A DNA stretch of 64,000 nt from Gyromitra esculenta (taxonomy: Eukaryota; Ascomycota; Pezizomycetes; Pezizales; Discinaceae). The first letter of the stretch is position 1; each line of letters starts with the position of its first letter. The translations under genes and the position numbers were made by a program. This document shows, in pieces, positions 40,806 to 53,099 of this stretch. Where the stretch lies: contig JBCAML010000015.1 in NCBI GenBank assembly GCA_038503075.1, positions 930,001 to 994,000 of the forward strand, read 5' to 3'. The notes beneath the pieces were generated by a model. That model searched no databases and had not been told where the DNA came from. It saw nothing but the letters and a program-made list of their open reading frames with translations.

Positions 40806-43800
40806 ATGTCTGACATCGAAGACCTCCCCGAAGCCCCTTCGGTACCACCCAGCGAAGCTATTGAAGGCATGAGTACTGACACCTTCAGCTCTAACAGAAT
40901 CCTTACGGAAGAGGAACTTGACCGAGAGTATCCTAATAGGCCCAAGAACAGGAAACCCACATTACCTTTTCACGTGCTGCACACATCTCTCTTTGATCCT
41001 CTCCTCGCGAACAAGAAGAAGAAAACTGGACCTGGACAGCGACCGTCAAAATTAAAACCACATGAGATTAGAAGAACTATAATCGACCGCTTCATCTCCC
41101 GCTGGCGGAGCGAAGTTGGTAATGATGTTTATCCGGCATTTCGATTGATTTTGTGTGATAAGGATAGAGATCGTAGTGTGTATGGGAGTCCCTTGATATG
41201 CATTCTTGAAATAATCAAAAACTCACAACTCTCCCCAACTGTTAGGTACCATCTGAAAGAAAAGACCATTGGACGACTATTAGTCAAAGCCATGAAGATC
41301 AATAAGGATAGCGACGATGGCTATGCTTTGCTGAATTGGAAACACCCAGGTGCCTCAAGAAGTGCTGGTGATTTCGCGCTTCGTTGTCACGGTATGCTTC
41401 ACCATAATGAGCTATGTTAGTCTCATGTGTTTCATCCACGAAGAAACAGAAAAAGCTCTCCTCAAATCTCGCAAAATTTCTATGATACCTATTTATTGCG
41501 ATCTTAGTCCAGTATTACACTACTCATCTTCCATAATATTCCTGGAGAATAGTCTAGTTTTTTCCCACACCTTGACTCATGTGTTACCTTTATGAAACTG
41601 ATATTATTGTTGTTTATGGTTCAGAGGTAATAAAAAAACGTCCAATGCGAACGACGCCCGGTGATCTAACAATAACTCAAGTGAACGAGATGCTCGATCG
41701 TTTGTCCCAGGCTAGTAAAGAGTATCTTTCCTTGCACTCTGATATAAATGAGACAACTATTGACCCGCAATGTAGAGAAAATCAGCTCCCAATTATAATT
41801 GAGCTCTACAACAGCATGGATGCCGATGAATTGATGTGGGTTATTAGGATTATCATGAGGCGTGAGTTACACACAGCTCGGCCTTGAGATATCTTTTTCG
41901 GCATGGTTAGCGAAAGCGACAAAGCAGGAAGGGGACTAACTTTTTTTTTCTGAGATGGTAGAAATGAAAGTTGGAGCCACGGAAAAGACCTTTTTTGAGT
42001 AAGACTAGGGGGACTTTGTTCTGTTGTGAATGATTAGAGTACTTGCTAACATTCCGAAGTGCATGGCACCCTGATGCCGATCCTCTATTCAATATTTCTT
42101 CCTCTCTGAAGCGTGTTTGCTGGGAGCTTTCAGACCCTGCTTTCCGTATGGATTCTGATGTAACTCCACCGCACCTATGTATTATAATTTTCTAATAATC
42201 CGTCTCCCTATAGGATAAGTCAGTATCTCTTATGTCATGTTTTCAACCTCAGCTCGCCCAGTTCCAAAAGCGTTCCATGGAAGATGTAGTCAAAGCCATG
42301 CGTCCAGCACCCGATGATTCCGTATTTTGGATTGAAGAGAAGCTCGATGGGGAGAGAATGCAAATGCACTTCGAGAATGGGAGATTTATGTTCTGGAGTC
42401 GGAAAGCGAAAGACTACACACGTCTTTACGGGTCTTCCTGGGAAGACGGAAGTCTCACTAGGCATTTAAAGGGAGCGTTTGATAAGGGAGTCGGAAGGTT
42501 CGCTTGCTATTCTCTTTTTTTTTTTCAGCATAACGCACAACAGCGGATCGTTCTGACATAGGATTGAACAGTATCATCTTAGACGGGGAAATGATCACCT
42601 GGGATCCAAGGATGGATGTCATTGTCGCATTCGGAACTTTGAAAACTGCTGCGTTAGAGGGGAACAGGAATCCTTATGGAGATGGGCCTAGACCCTTGTG
42701 TAATTATACCCTCGCAAAAGGTATTGGAATTTACAGAAACTAATACAAAAACGAAAGTTCGAGTCTTTGACATACTTCATCTTAATGGTGAATCTTTGAT
42801 CAGTTACACCTTACGGGACCGACGTAAGGCTCTTGAGCGAAGTGTCAAAAGCGTACATAGGAGGATGGAAATTCACAAATACGTGGAAGCGCATGAAGCA
42901 GGTGAGATCGAGAGAAGTTTACGGCAAGTCATTGCTGAGGCAAGCGAAGGGTTGGTTATTAAGGTTCGTTGAATCTAGCGAATGCGGTAAACCTTACTGA
43001 TTCTAAACAAAATTCAGAACCCAAGGAGTGTATATCGCTTGAATGATCGGAACGACGATTGGATGAAGGTAAAACCAGAGTACATGGCAGAATTCGGAGA
43101 ATCTCTCGATCTTCTGATCCTAGGTGGATACTGGGGAAGCGGGAATCGTGGCGGGATTCTATCTAGTTATCTTTGTGGGGTTCGTTTAGATGGGAACCAT
43201 TTGAAACCCGGCGAAAATCCCATGAAGTTCTGGTCGTTTTGCAAGGTTGGCGGGGGGTTCACTGCGAACGAGTATTCGCAAATTGCCCACATGACTGACT
43301 CACAATGGATACCTTGGGATACCAAAAACCCTCCGAGAGAGTATATGGAGCTAGGGGGGGGAGACCAACAATTTGAGAAGCCTGATGTCTGGATAAGACC
43401 AGACAGATCAATCGTAATCGAGGTTAAAGCTGCAAGCGTGGCGGCTACTGGTCAGTTTAGGATGGGGAAGACCTTAAGGTTTCCAAGATTTAAAAGATTG
43501 AGGGAGGATAAAGATTGGAAGAGTTCGCTTAGCATCTCTGGATTCTTGAGGCTGAAAGAGGAACTCGAGGAGGGTAGGGAAAGGGAGAAGAAAATGGACA
43601 TGGAGAATAGGAGAAGACCAGGGAAGCGACTCAGGAGGGAATATAAAGTTTTGGGGGCAAGTGATAAACCTGCTAGCTTATCAACAGCCGTAAACCAAGA
43701 AGCTAAGTCGCTTTTTAAGGGATACTCTTTCTGTGAGGCTTTATTTCCTTCACTTGTTACTAAGTGTGGGATGATATATATATTGGAAATTCGCTTACGG

Positions 43801-44893
43801 ATTAATTTGTCGACTAGATATTATGTCAGAATCTATCACCTCAGGAGTCAAGAAGAGTAAGGCAGAGATTGAACGAATAGTCAAGTTTTACGGAGGAAAT
43901 TTTTTTCAGACGGAGAGTGCAGCCGAAAATACTCGCGTTATTGGTGATAGAAGTGAGAGACTCTAGCATCAAACTCTATGCTAGCTGTTTGTTGACTTGC
44001 CGCAGATAATGTTAAAATCTCCGCCCTAAAGAAAAAGGGGATTCACGACATCATTCGACCTGCCTGGATCTTTGACTGTATAAGCCAAGATGACACTGAG
44101 CAAGCAAAGGGCGGAAGAGGAGGCTATGTTCTTCCTCTAGAACCAGGGTAGGTAGGAATACTTTTACGACTGAACGGAAAGTTACTAATATTGGTAATAG
44201 ATATTTATTGTATGCTACCGAGGGGACCAAGCGGCAGATGCAAAGCTCCATCGATGAGTGGGGAGATAGCTACTCGAGAGATGCGACTGCGGAACAGTTG
44301 GGCATTGTTAGTTCCGATTTCCTTTACGCTACAAGTTATTATTGTTAACTTTATCTTACATTAGATCCTTGAAAGTATGTCGGGTACATTTAACAAAGAA
44401 CCGACATCACAGTTCCTCGAGGGTCTTGACCTTCATGATCACTCTGGGTTCGACGGACTCCCCGGATGGATCTTCAGAGGATTTGTAGCTTATATTGACA
44501 CCCCTCACTCCAATGAGGCCGGCACTAGGTATTTAAAAACTTATACATCTAAATTAACCACGCAATCCCTGACTTTGATTCGACTACGCAGCTTGGGTTT
44601 AGCAGTGACATTATTTCAGTTTGGCGGAGGAGGCTTCTCAAAGGATATAAATGACCTAGAAATCACACACATTATCGTCAATGTACAAGATCTTTCCAAA
44701 CTGCAGGCCATTAGGGAGTCGATTCAATGGTAGTTGCCGTTCCCTCCTACGTTATATATTTACAAGCTAACGTAGTCTTGTAATTCAAATACCTAGGCGG
44801 CAAAAGACTCCTAGAGTTGTCACAACAGATTGGGTCGAGAAAAGTTTGGAGGCTAAAACCATCCTGGATGAGGAGCGATTCGTGCCTTTTTGA
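40806..44893 (+). CDS. LIG4: DNA ligase IV
   Basis: Thirteen exons, about 1,045 aa: 40806-41391, 41625-41861, 41962-41998, 42060-42159, 42214-42497, 42572-42699, 42758-42963, 43018-43732, 43818-43952, 44006-44147, 44201-44306, 44365-44729, 44797-44893. The frame is kept through every join. The N-terminal ligase domain has LPFHVLHTSLFDPLL; the adenylation domain has the active-site KLDGER in FWIEEKLDGERMQMHF, then DGEMITWDP, RVFDILHLNGE and DWMKVKPEY. Two BRCT regions follow (YVLPLEPG and HIIVNVQDLSKL areas; the last exon holds TTDWVEKSLEAK). It seals double-strand breaks in non-homologous end joining with the XRCC4/Lif1 partner in the nucleus. The 37-nt third exon and the acceptor of intron 5 were placed by frame and similarity. 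Confidence 0.93.
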
Positions 44894-45020
44894 ATCAGGT
44901 TTGATGCAATATTTTGCCTTGGGGTTTCTCTAGGCTCGAACGATGAGAGAACGACGAGACTTTCCAAGAGTTTGATTCTTATAGAACAGTTGTTTTTTTT
45001 CGTCTACATCTACAAATGTA

Positions 45021-45251
45021 CCGTTACGTCCCAAAAGTCTTTGCACCTCTAGCAACCTGAGAGCACAGCGAGTCACTAAACTAAGCTGTACGAGAGTAAT
45101 TAAAAGGGGAGATATACATATAATTACTAGCATACTATGCATACGTAGTATTGTGACGTTTAGATAATCCCCTCCCAGCAAAACTGTACTTAAACCCGCT
45201 GGTAGTTAAGCTTGGTACTAGAGGGGTGCAAAGACTTTTGGGACACGGCTG
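45021..45251. mobile_element. 231-bp TIR element (MITE)
   Basis: Imperfect terminal repeats of about 35 bp (left CCGTTACGTCCCAAAAGTCT, right the complement of CAGCCGTGTCCCAAAAGTCT), flanked by TA. Truncated relative at 298-460. It lies 130 bp downstream of the LIG4 stop. Confidence 0.75.
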
Positions 45252-45350
45252 TACAGCTTGTGCAGCCAAGCTTAAGTCCTGTATACATACAGATATACAT
45301 ACGTCCATGTATAGTATTACAATAAAACTGATCACACATTACTACATGTA

Positions 45351-45578
45351 CAGTCACGTTCGCAAAATCCTGGCACCCTACTGATCATTGATAATAAACT
45401 AAATAGCTACGGATCGAACTGGAAAACAGTAATTCAAAAGGGTGGAAAACTATGGAGATCCTCGGATGCTGAATAACATATAACTACTTCCCATAACTAT
45501 CTTCTACAAAAATTATAGCCTCAATCCGTCGGCAGTCGTGCTTAATAGAGGGGTGCCAAGACTTTTCGAACGAGAATG
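45351..45578. mobile_element. 228-bp TIR element (MITE)
   Basis: Terminal repeats CAGTCACGTTCGCAAAATCC and the complement of CATTCTCGTTCGAAAAGTCT, with TA at both ends. The right TA (45579-45580) is also the left TA of the next element, so they abut. Confidence 0.7.
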
Positions 45579-45580
45579 TA

Positions 45581-45661
45581 CAGTCGTGTAAGAAAAGTCT
45601 TGACACCCCACCTAACTAGCGAGACGGCCACTGGGGTGTCAAGGTTTCTCTTACACGGCTG
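45581..45661. mobile_element. 81-bp palindromic MITE, second copy
   Basis: Same element as 38017-38096, with three mismatches in the right arm and one extra base in the loop; TA on both sides. About 250 bp upstream of the PUS4 start. Confidence 0.85.
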
Positions 45662-45910
45662 TACATGCAGCTTAGCCATGCTTGACAAGCATGTAGCCAA
45701 CTTCCCGGCTGATCCATCTCAGTGATTCAAGTGATCTAAAGCGATGGTTGGGAGGTACCCAAAAACAATGATCAGCCAAGCCGCGATCAAACTTTCTCAT
45801 CTAACCACCTGTTATAAGATTCCGACGTGTATTTTCCGACGACAACTCAACACCCCACCCATCTCATCATCCATCCACCATCCATGCTACAGGGCACATT
45901 TAGACGTACC

Positions 45911-47516
45911 ATGTCTAATCATGCCCCACTCGAAGGTCTTCTAGGTAAATCTGGAATGAGCTGATGGCTTTATTTTTATTTTTTTGGGCCAGATCACCTA
46001 TACAACTCGCTTGCTGACACTTTTATTTATTACTTTAAAATAGCCTTCAATAAGCCTACTGGTATCTCTTCTGCACAGGCTCTCCGCAACCTTCAAAAGA
46101 TTTTTAATAAGTCTCCTATCTTCGCGGAAACTCTCAAGCAAGAACAGGAAAAACGCGCCCAGGAAAGCAGAACCCAACAGAATAGGAGAAGAAGCAAACG
46201 TGGCCCTGTCGAGGTTAAAATGGGACATGGGGGAACCTTAGATCCCATGGCCAGTATGGTTTACCCTTGAATAATATATGACAGTAAACTGATATACTAT
46301 ACCCGTAGCTGGCGTGTTGGTAGCTGGTATTGGTGGTGCCACCAAAGTTTTGCAACAATTTATCTCCTGCAGGAAATCTTACGAAGCTGTTGCGCTTTTT
46401 GGCTGTAGTACCGATACATATGATGCCGAAGGCAAGATTCTCCGTCGTGCGCCCCACAAGCACATCACTAGGGAAGTAGTGGAAAAGGCCTTAAACGCTT
46501 TTCGGGGAGATATCATGCAGAAGCCACCAATGTAAGTTCCTTTTCTTCTTACCTACTTCCTCTCTTTCCGTTTAGGATGGAAAATTTGTGTTGGTATCGG
46601 ATTCTAGAGCGTCGGTTGATGAAGTTCCTTGTATTATAGCTACTCTGCCCTCCATCACGAAGGAAAGCGATTCTATGAATACGCTCGTGAGGGCAAACCG
46701 CTCCCCATAGAAATCAAAGCGCGACCCGTCACTGTTGATTCAATAGAATTGATAGATTTCACCACTGATCACACTTACAATTACCCCAACGAGGATGCAA
46801 GCGAGGAGGACAAAGTGGTTGGTAGGGCTCTCCACGGGCGAGAAGGGGGAGTGGAAGATAGTGGGACTCAGATGAAACATCTAGATAGAGCTGCAAAACA
46901 CTCTGTAGGAAGCCGGTTTGATGAACCAGTTGCAAAAAGAAGAAAACTAGAGGACACTGAAACAACTATCGTTTCAGCGAAAGATCTTGTCGATGCGCCT
47001 ACTGATTCTGAAGTCGTTAACATTAGCTCTATACCTGAAGAGCCCAAACCGGCAGTTGTGACGATCCGTATGACGGTCACTTCTGGTTTTTACGTCCGCT
47101 CATTAGTTCATGAGTATGTTTACATTCCCACTTATCTTAGTATTAAAATTAGCAGCTAAAAGAATTATAGTCTTGGCGAAGCCCTCGGCTCGGCGGCACA
47201 CATGGTCAAGCTCGTCCGCACTCGGCAAGGCCAATTTGAGCTCGGCAAAAACGTCATTGAGTGGGAAGAGATCATGAATCAAAACTCCAATATATGGGAA
47301 GATAAGGTCGAGAATACGTTGCGAGCTTGGGCTGTAGAACAGCCCAAGCGGAATCTGTATTTTGACGGAAGGGTAAACCGCGCATCAGCTAAAGCACCCG
47401 ACAGCAGCCAAAGTCCTATCCCCAAGGAGGAAAAACAAAGTGATACAACTGTTGAAACCCCAATCAAGCATGCGGAGGGTAGCAGCGGCGAAGCTCCTTC
47501 ACTGCCATGTATATAA
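45911..47516 (+). CDS. PUS4: tRNA pseudouridine-55 synthase (TruB family)
   Basis: Five exons, 428 aa: 45911-45944, 46044-46253, 46309-46531, 46640-47113, 47171-47516. It starts MSNHAPLEGLL. TruB-family boxes: FNKPTGISSAQALRNLQK, MGHGGTLDPMATGVLVAGIG (the Asp of GTLDP is catalytic), SCRKSYEAVALFGCSTDTYD, PPIYSALHHEGKRFYEYA, SGFYVRSLVHD and LGEALGSAAHMVKLVRTRQG. A low-complexity insert (about residues 205-290) replaces a loop, as in fungal Pus4. It makes pseudouridine 55 in the T loop of cytoplasmic and mitochondrial tRNAs and some mRNA sites. The two basic or acidic C-terminal segments are disordered. Several MITEs lie just upstream. Confidence 0.92.
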
Positions 47517-48195
47517 ATAAATTACGTCCACTATGATAGAAGATCGCAGGATTTTACATTAGGTTAGAGCCTAACACCGTCGCAGAACTAAAATTTCCTA
47601 AATACGTCTTCACGCTCGACGGAATAGTTGATGGTGAAATCCCCCCCCACCTTTGATAAAAATCGTCAACTGTTAGTAGAATTTAGATGAATTCACGACC
47701 TACAGAACAGGCACATAAAGACAAGCCCGAAAACAATGCTCAATCTCTTGCGATCCTCTTTTCTCAGAACATCTTGTACCAAAGTAGGAGTTCTACTATC
47801 CGCGCGATTGGGCTAGGTATCCAATTTCAATAGAGAGATCATCATGCCACTAGTATCGACGAGTTCATGCGCAGGGTATGTTGGATAAATTAATTAGTGA
47901 GCTTAACATCCATTCATGCTACGTTCGTGCGAAAAGTTGTCATTATAATGTCACACAATTTCGATGTTATCTTGGCATAGTTCTTGTTCCGTTTCGAACG
48001 CGCCTATATCTTTTGATACGCCTTAGCCCGGTTTCCTGTCGTCTGTCAAATCACCCTCCTATGATTGTTCAAGGGGATTTTGGAAAGGTAGTGGATTGAA
48101 GGGGATCGTAATTCTATACTATCAAGAGCGCGCTAGTCAAGGATAGAACGAAGTACTCTTGATGAACTCAAACGCACAGAAATATTTCTCCCAGC
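47517..48195. other. Convergent intergenic region
   Basis: 680 bp between the stop codons of PUS4 and the Pus9-like gene. No gene or clear repeat. Confidence 0.45.
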
Positions 48196-49863
48196 TCAGT
48201 CCATAGTCGCCCAATCTGGTAGTGTCGTCTCATACGCCCAACGACCCTCTTCACATTCATACCGTCTAGCGTGAAGATATATACCCAACTATTATCCATA
48301 TTTACCGTTAGTAATTCTTACTTCTCAAGTTCCTGAGAACTGTAAGCGACAAACCTCATGTGGTCCCGGGTCTGTATAAAGTGGTGCATCGCAGACCTCG
48401 CAAAGTTTTCCTGAGAGTTTATGAGCTTTAATATCCTGATATTCTTTTCTGTATATGTGTCAGCTGATCAAAATGTATTTGATACAAATAGGGAAAGGGA
48501 TGAGAGGAGGGGGGGTAATATACATCATATCGTCAAAATACGCCACTGCATCTGCCGCTTCCTCTTTCCCCATCCTATTTAGTCTTGTAATGATATCCTC
48601 ATCTTCACCTTCTCCTCCTTTCCCTAGGTTAGGGCCCCAGACTTTACGGTTACAATATATGGGATCGTTTGAAATAGGATGTCCAATATACTGAAGGTGG
48701 ACTCTTATTTGGTGGGTCCGACCAGTAAAGGGATAACATTCGACGATGCTGTAGTCTCTTTTGGCATTGTACCTCAGTCGTTTGAACATTGTTTTTGCGT
48801 GTTTACCATTTGCACGGACGCGGTTGAGTCCAAGTTTCGGGGAAACTCCAAGGATTGGTTCACTACAGACTATCTCACCACTATTCGTGATCGTTAGCAA
48901 GTCAATTTAATAGCCAAATAGGGAGGAACAATACTCAGGAAATTCTCCCTTCACTCTGGCAACGTACTGCTTCCTGACAGTCCTTGTTTTTAACTGCCCC
49001 ATCATATCGTCTGCAGCCTGAGGCGTCTTCGCGCAAAACATCAGCCCGCTCGTTAACCGATCTAACCGATTACAAGCTATAGTTTTTCAGTATTAGCCAA
49101 ATACTAGCGAGAGTTAGAGAGAAAGAAAAAAACACACGCAGTGGAGCAATTCCATTCCTTTCAGACTTCATTATCTCAATTACAGAGTTGAAGTTATACC
49201 GACCAGCAGGGTGTACCGGCACACCCGCAGGTTTGTTAATGACTATCAGTCGGTCATCTTCAAAAACGGTGCCTATTGATTTTTCCGTTACTGGTGGCTC
49301 ATGTCGATGTAATGTGTGCGCGATCATATCGCCGTTATTGACAATCGTGTCGATGTTGCATGGTATTTGCTCCGATGTAGGGATTCTGCCATCCTTTTTT
49401 CTAAATATCGTGACTGTTCCTGCTTCAATAGCTTTTTTCTACAGTGAAAGATATTCCATTTAGCTTTTGACTTTTTGAGGATACATTTTAAGGCTTGCGT
49501 CCAGATGAAGGTAATTTAAATAAAAGATCTACGCACGTAGTACTCTTCCGGTCGATCCCTAAACTCCTTCACGAAAACGTCCAACAACGTCCTCCCTCTC
49601 CACCGCTCTTTACAATATGTGTTATACGTGTAATTATAAGGTGGGATCTTCCGAAGTCCATCCTCAAAATAGTACAAAGGCTCTGGGGGGCCATTCAAAA
49701 ATTTTGATGGGAGACATTCTTTTGGAATTAAATCCACTGGTGTTTTAGTCTTTTTGCGCTGCATGTACGCAGCCTTGGTGCCAAGTTTGGGAGACGACGG
49801 AGGTGTGAATTCAAGAACGGAAAGTTCAGCTAGTGTAAGCTCAGCAAGGGTAGCAGACATCAT
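48196..49863 (-). CDS. RluA-family tRNA pseudouridine-32 synthase (Pus9/Rib2 type)
   Basis: Six exons, 437 aa: 49537-49863, 49138-49438, 48935-49076, 48524-48880, 48355-48448, 48196-48288. The start is the first or second Met of [15 protein letters not shown]; an in-frame upstream Met at 50028 would overlap the promoter of the divergent gene. Motifs: [20 protein letters not shown] at the N-terminus, an S4-like region ([11 protein letters not shown]), [20 protein letters not shown], the catalytic RLD in [32 protein letters not shown] and, at the end, [13 protein letters not shown] and [19 protein letters not shown]. Fungal relatives modify U32 of tRNAs in cytosol or mitochondria; the sequence does not say which. 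No deaminase domain as in yeast Rib2. Confidence 0.88.
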
Positions 49864-50105
49864 TCCGGGAAGACTACGGGGGCGGAGAAGAGCCTCTAAA
49901 GCTGCGATGAGGCGAAGTGAAGGTACAAGAGATCCAATGGTGGGATGCATGTCGCTCCAGATGGTATAGAAATTTTCTATTTCAAGAAAGAAGCCGAGGC
50001 AATGGTTACCCGGCCTGGACCCCACCAAAGTACTTCACTATTTGACCATCAGTACTAGTAGCCCCCCTCTCCTGAGTCGATATTCAACTCTACAACAGCT
50101 AAAGC
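49864..50105. promoter_or_regulatory. Divergent promoter, Pus9-like and thioesterase genes
   Basis: Only 242 bp separate the two start codons. Both promoters must lie here. Confidence 0.5.
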
Positions 50106-50669
50106 ATGTCTATCAAATCCCGGAAACGAAATGACTATAGTTATTTCCTTGACTATCGTACCAGATGGCCGGATAATGACCAATATGGTCATGTGTCGAA
50201 TACCATCTACAATATTCTGTAATCGGCCCTCCCCTATTTTAAAGATCTAAACTTCTCGCGATATCTTCCCATACCTACATGCAAGAAACAATGAGACTAA
50301 GGGTAGCTGTGCAATAGTATCGATTCGGTTATAAACACTTATTTGATTGAACACTGTGGCCTCAAGCCCCTATCTTCTGCCTCAATATTGTTAATAGTAG
50401 CTTCGCAATGCACCTTCGTATCGTCTTGTTCATTCCCAACAGTTCTAGAACTAGGATTAAGGGTGAATAAACTGGGTTCATCAAGTGTTACCTATGAGGT
50501 GGGCGTATTCGAGAAAGGTATTCAAGAGGCTAAGGCTGTAGGTGGATATACACATGTGTGCTGCGATAGTAACACTAGAAGGCCAATTAAGATGGATATC
50601 ATGTTTCGAGAAGGCTTAGAAAAGCTACTGGTACCAGCGCAAGAAAAAAAGGTGGATTCGAAGCTGTGA
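50106..50669 (+). CDS. 4HBT (hot-dog) thioesterase family protein
   Basis: Two exons, 50106-50218 and 50318-50669, 154 aa; the joined frame is continuous. The N-terminus FLDYRTRWPDNDQYGHVSNT has the conserved Asp and HV-N pattern of 4-hydroxybenzoyl-CoA thioesterase-like proteins. It continues INTYLIEHCGL, FPTVLELGLRVNKLGSSSVT, YEVGVFEKG and the closing strand AVGGYTHVCCD. The length is typical of a single hot-dog domain, active as a dimer or tetramer on acyl-CoA. The substrate is unknown. No targeting peptide evident. Confidence 0.82.
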
Positions 50670-50704
50670 TTTAGAATACCTTTACTCTGCGGTGATAATA
50701 ACTT

Positions 50705-50780
50705 TTCACGCTCGCGCCGCCAGGAGGCAGCCAGGAGTTATTCTCGTCGCAAGTATACAGAACGGTATAATACAAATCCA
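50705..50780. repeat. Degenerate repeat pair with about 54340-54390
   Basis: TTATTCTCGTCGCAAGTATA ... ACGGTATAATAC here matches CTATTCTCGCAGCAAGTATA ... ACGGTATAATAC near 54345. Probably remnants of one old element. Confidence 0.4.
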
Positions 50781-51698
50781 TTACACATAACAACTCACCT
50801 ATCTGATGACGCTCGAGTGTAGATGGTCGTGCGTCAAAATCAACAGACGCATGCCTCGAACTTTAATCGCACAAGACGTACTCCATCGCGAAGGGTTCGA
50901 TGCTGAAGATGATAGTCAAGAAAGCTAAATACCACTCAATCTCCCTATCTTTATTCCATATCTCGCGAACGTCATATCAACAAAATCAAAAATTTCCTCA
51001 AGTGTCCCAAGCCGAATTACTTTGGGCATCCAAGGTTCAAAATTTTTCCTTGGCCTTCACGATGCAATCCCAGCTCGAGAAAACCCTCATCGCCAGCTAG
51101 ACCGAAAGACTCGCGATGACATATCTGCTCGCACAATTGTTGTTTGGCGTCAAGATCAAGTGATGGTACTAGTAAACAACATCCGTCGCCAGCACTACGA
51201 CAGCATGTATAGTTGCGTCCAACAAGTCCATGCGCTTTCTGAAGTACTGCAATGCATCGAGGTGATATCAAACCTTCTTCAAAAAAGTTGAATTTTATTC
51301 CAGTCCCATTATCAAGTAAATAAGTTGTATATGTGTTTAGTTATCTTACAATTTTTTTTCCATTTAACACCAAATACTTTGGTTGTGTTTGGTTTATTTT
51401 CCTCAAGTCTGTTGCATTGTGGTACTTCAGAAAGCACATCAACTTGCTAAACACAACTACATCTATGTATACCTACATCCATCCACCACCGAACAATGCA
51501 TCGCTGTCAAAGTCCACTTCCTTCTCGCCTCAATTTTATAAATAAAAATAGTAGCAGTTCCAATATGTGATTGGGTATTCAACGTATCTGATGTGCGATC
51601 TTTATCGTGTAGAGCGCCATCGAACGAAACGACAGTTCCAAGGGAAACCTCAACGCCAACAACACGACTTTGCGAGAAACGCCGTTGAGGCAAGCACG

Positions 51699-51931
51699 AC
51701 AGTGGTAATCGTTTAATGAGGCGACAGTAACAATACCCCCCTAGCAACAGGACCAACTTCACCATGCAGACAATGGAGCTTAAGTATAAAAATAAACAAG
51801 TGGGTAGAACTACATAAGAAATATTATTATCTTGAAGCATAGCTCTAAACTCTCTTGTGAACATGGAGAAATATCCCACATTGTTGGAGTGTGGTATTGT
51901 CGTTGTCGCCTCATTAAGCGACTACCACTGT
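51699..51931. repeat. Inverted repeat with 39-bp arms
   Basis: ACAGTGGTAATCGTTTAATG (51699) pairs with the complement of the sequence ending GACTACCACTGT (51931); about 87 percent identity, with 155 bp between arms. Possible old MITE. Confidence 0.45.
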
Positions 51932-53099
51932 ATATCGGCCAGCCAGTATTCAAGTATCACTCCATCTATTAGTGGGTCAACCGATTTACGAGGCAGATCG
52001 GCCGATCCACAAATGGGAAATATTAGCAGACGGGTTAAAACGCATACTTAATAAGGCTGTGCGCTTAATAAACTGTAGCACGATTGCGAGGAGTTAGGGT
52101 AGCTGTAACTTTTCCGGATCAAGGGAAAGAAATTGCTCTCGATTGCAGCCTGAGGGAAATGTGTCTCGGGACTACTGAAGATTGGTAATGGCGAGTTAGA
52201 GTCCACCAGTAGTTACCATTCCAGAGTACGTAAATTCAAAGAGCTATCAACAGAACATAGCCCGGTGAACTACAACCTACTTTGTATATTCGTAGATGTA
52301 AAGGACTCCGCTCTAGCAATTGCTAGAATCTTGTAAAGATTGCTTTTCGAACACCATATAGCCTATTGGAGAAATGAGTCTCAAGTTCTTTTCGGTAGTG
52401 ATGCCTATGGCCGGGGAAAATACTGATATGCCGGGGATGGAGGAGGGAGGCGCTTCATCGGGCCGATTGGCCAATATATGTATATTAATAGACTAGTAAT
52501 AAACATTCCTGCAAAACAAAAAAGGTCCACTATCCTAAATGAGCGACGTGATGAGCGCGACATGCGCAATATATCACGCTTTAGAGCATCTTCATGGAGC
52601 TCCTGCAGATGTTATGGAGGAGGCATATAGACCCCCAGGAGACTCCAGGAAGAAGTAGGTCAACAGACGCTCTTACAAGAAGACACATTTAATCCATGGC
52701 CCTCCCAGTCTCCCAGACCTTCTAAGCCTCCAGAAAGTCAGAGAGGGAAGTATTATTTTTGCTGATTTATATTTGATACTCTGTATAGCGGTTGGTATTC
52801 ATCAACATGACGTCAACGATACCATTATTGAAGCATAAATTGATAGTACTATTTGATTTGGCAGTTCTCAGCAATCGAGTGATCTTTGGGAGGGTATTAA
52901 AGGTTTTACGTAAATGTATGTCGAGTGCTCTAAAGGTTCAAAATCAGGTATGGGTGATAGAGAATGCTGGAGGGAAGCGTGGTGAATAATGAATACATTC
53001 GGTATCTACGCTAAGCGGTAAAGAAGAGAAGGGAAAGAAAAGCCAAACACAGACATCAAGCCCCAATATATACTACCAAGAAAATCATAAAAGCCGGTA

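Noticed and set aside
42481..42580. Apparent frameshift in LIG4
   Set aside because: The obvious acceptor sites break the frame, but TTGAACAG at 42571 restores GVGSIILDGEMITWDP, so the gene is intact.
51022..51291. 89-aa frame as a possible gene
   Set aside because: No recognisable motif, no matching upstream exon, and it lies in a repeat-rich gene-poor stretch.
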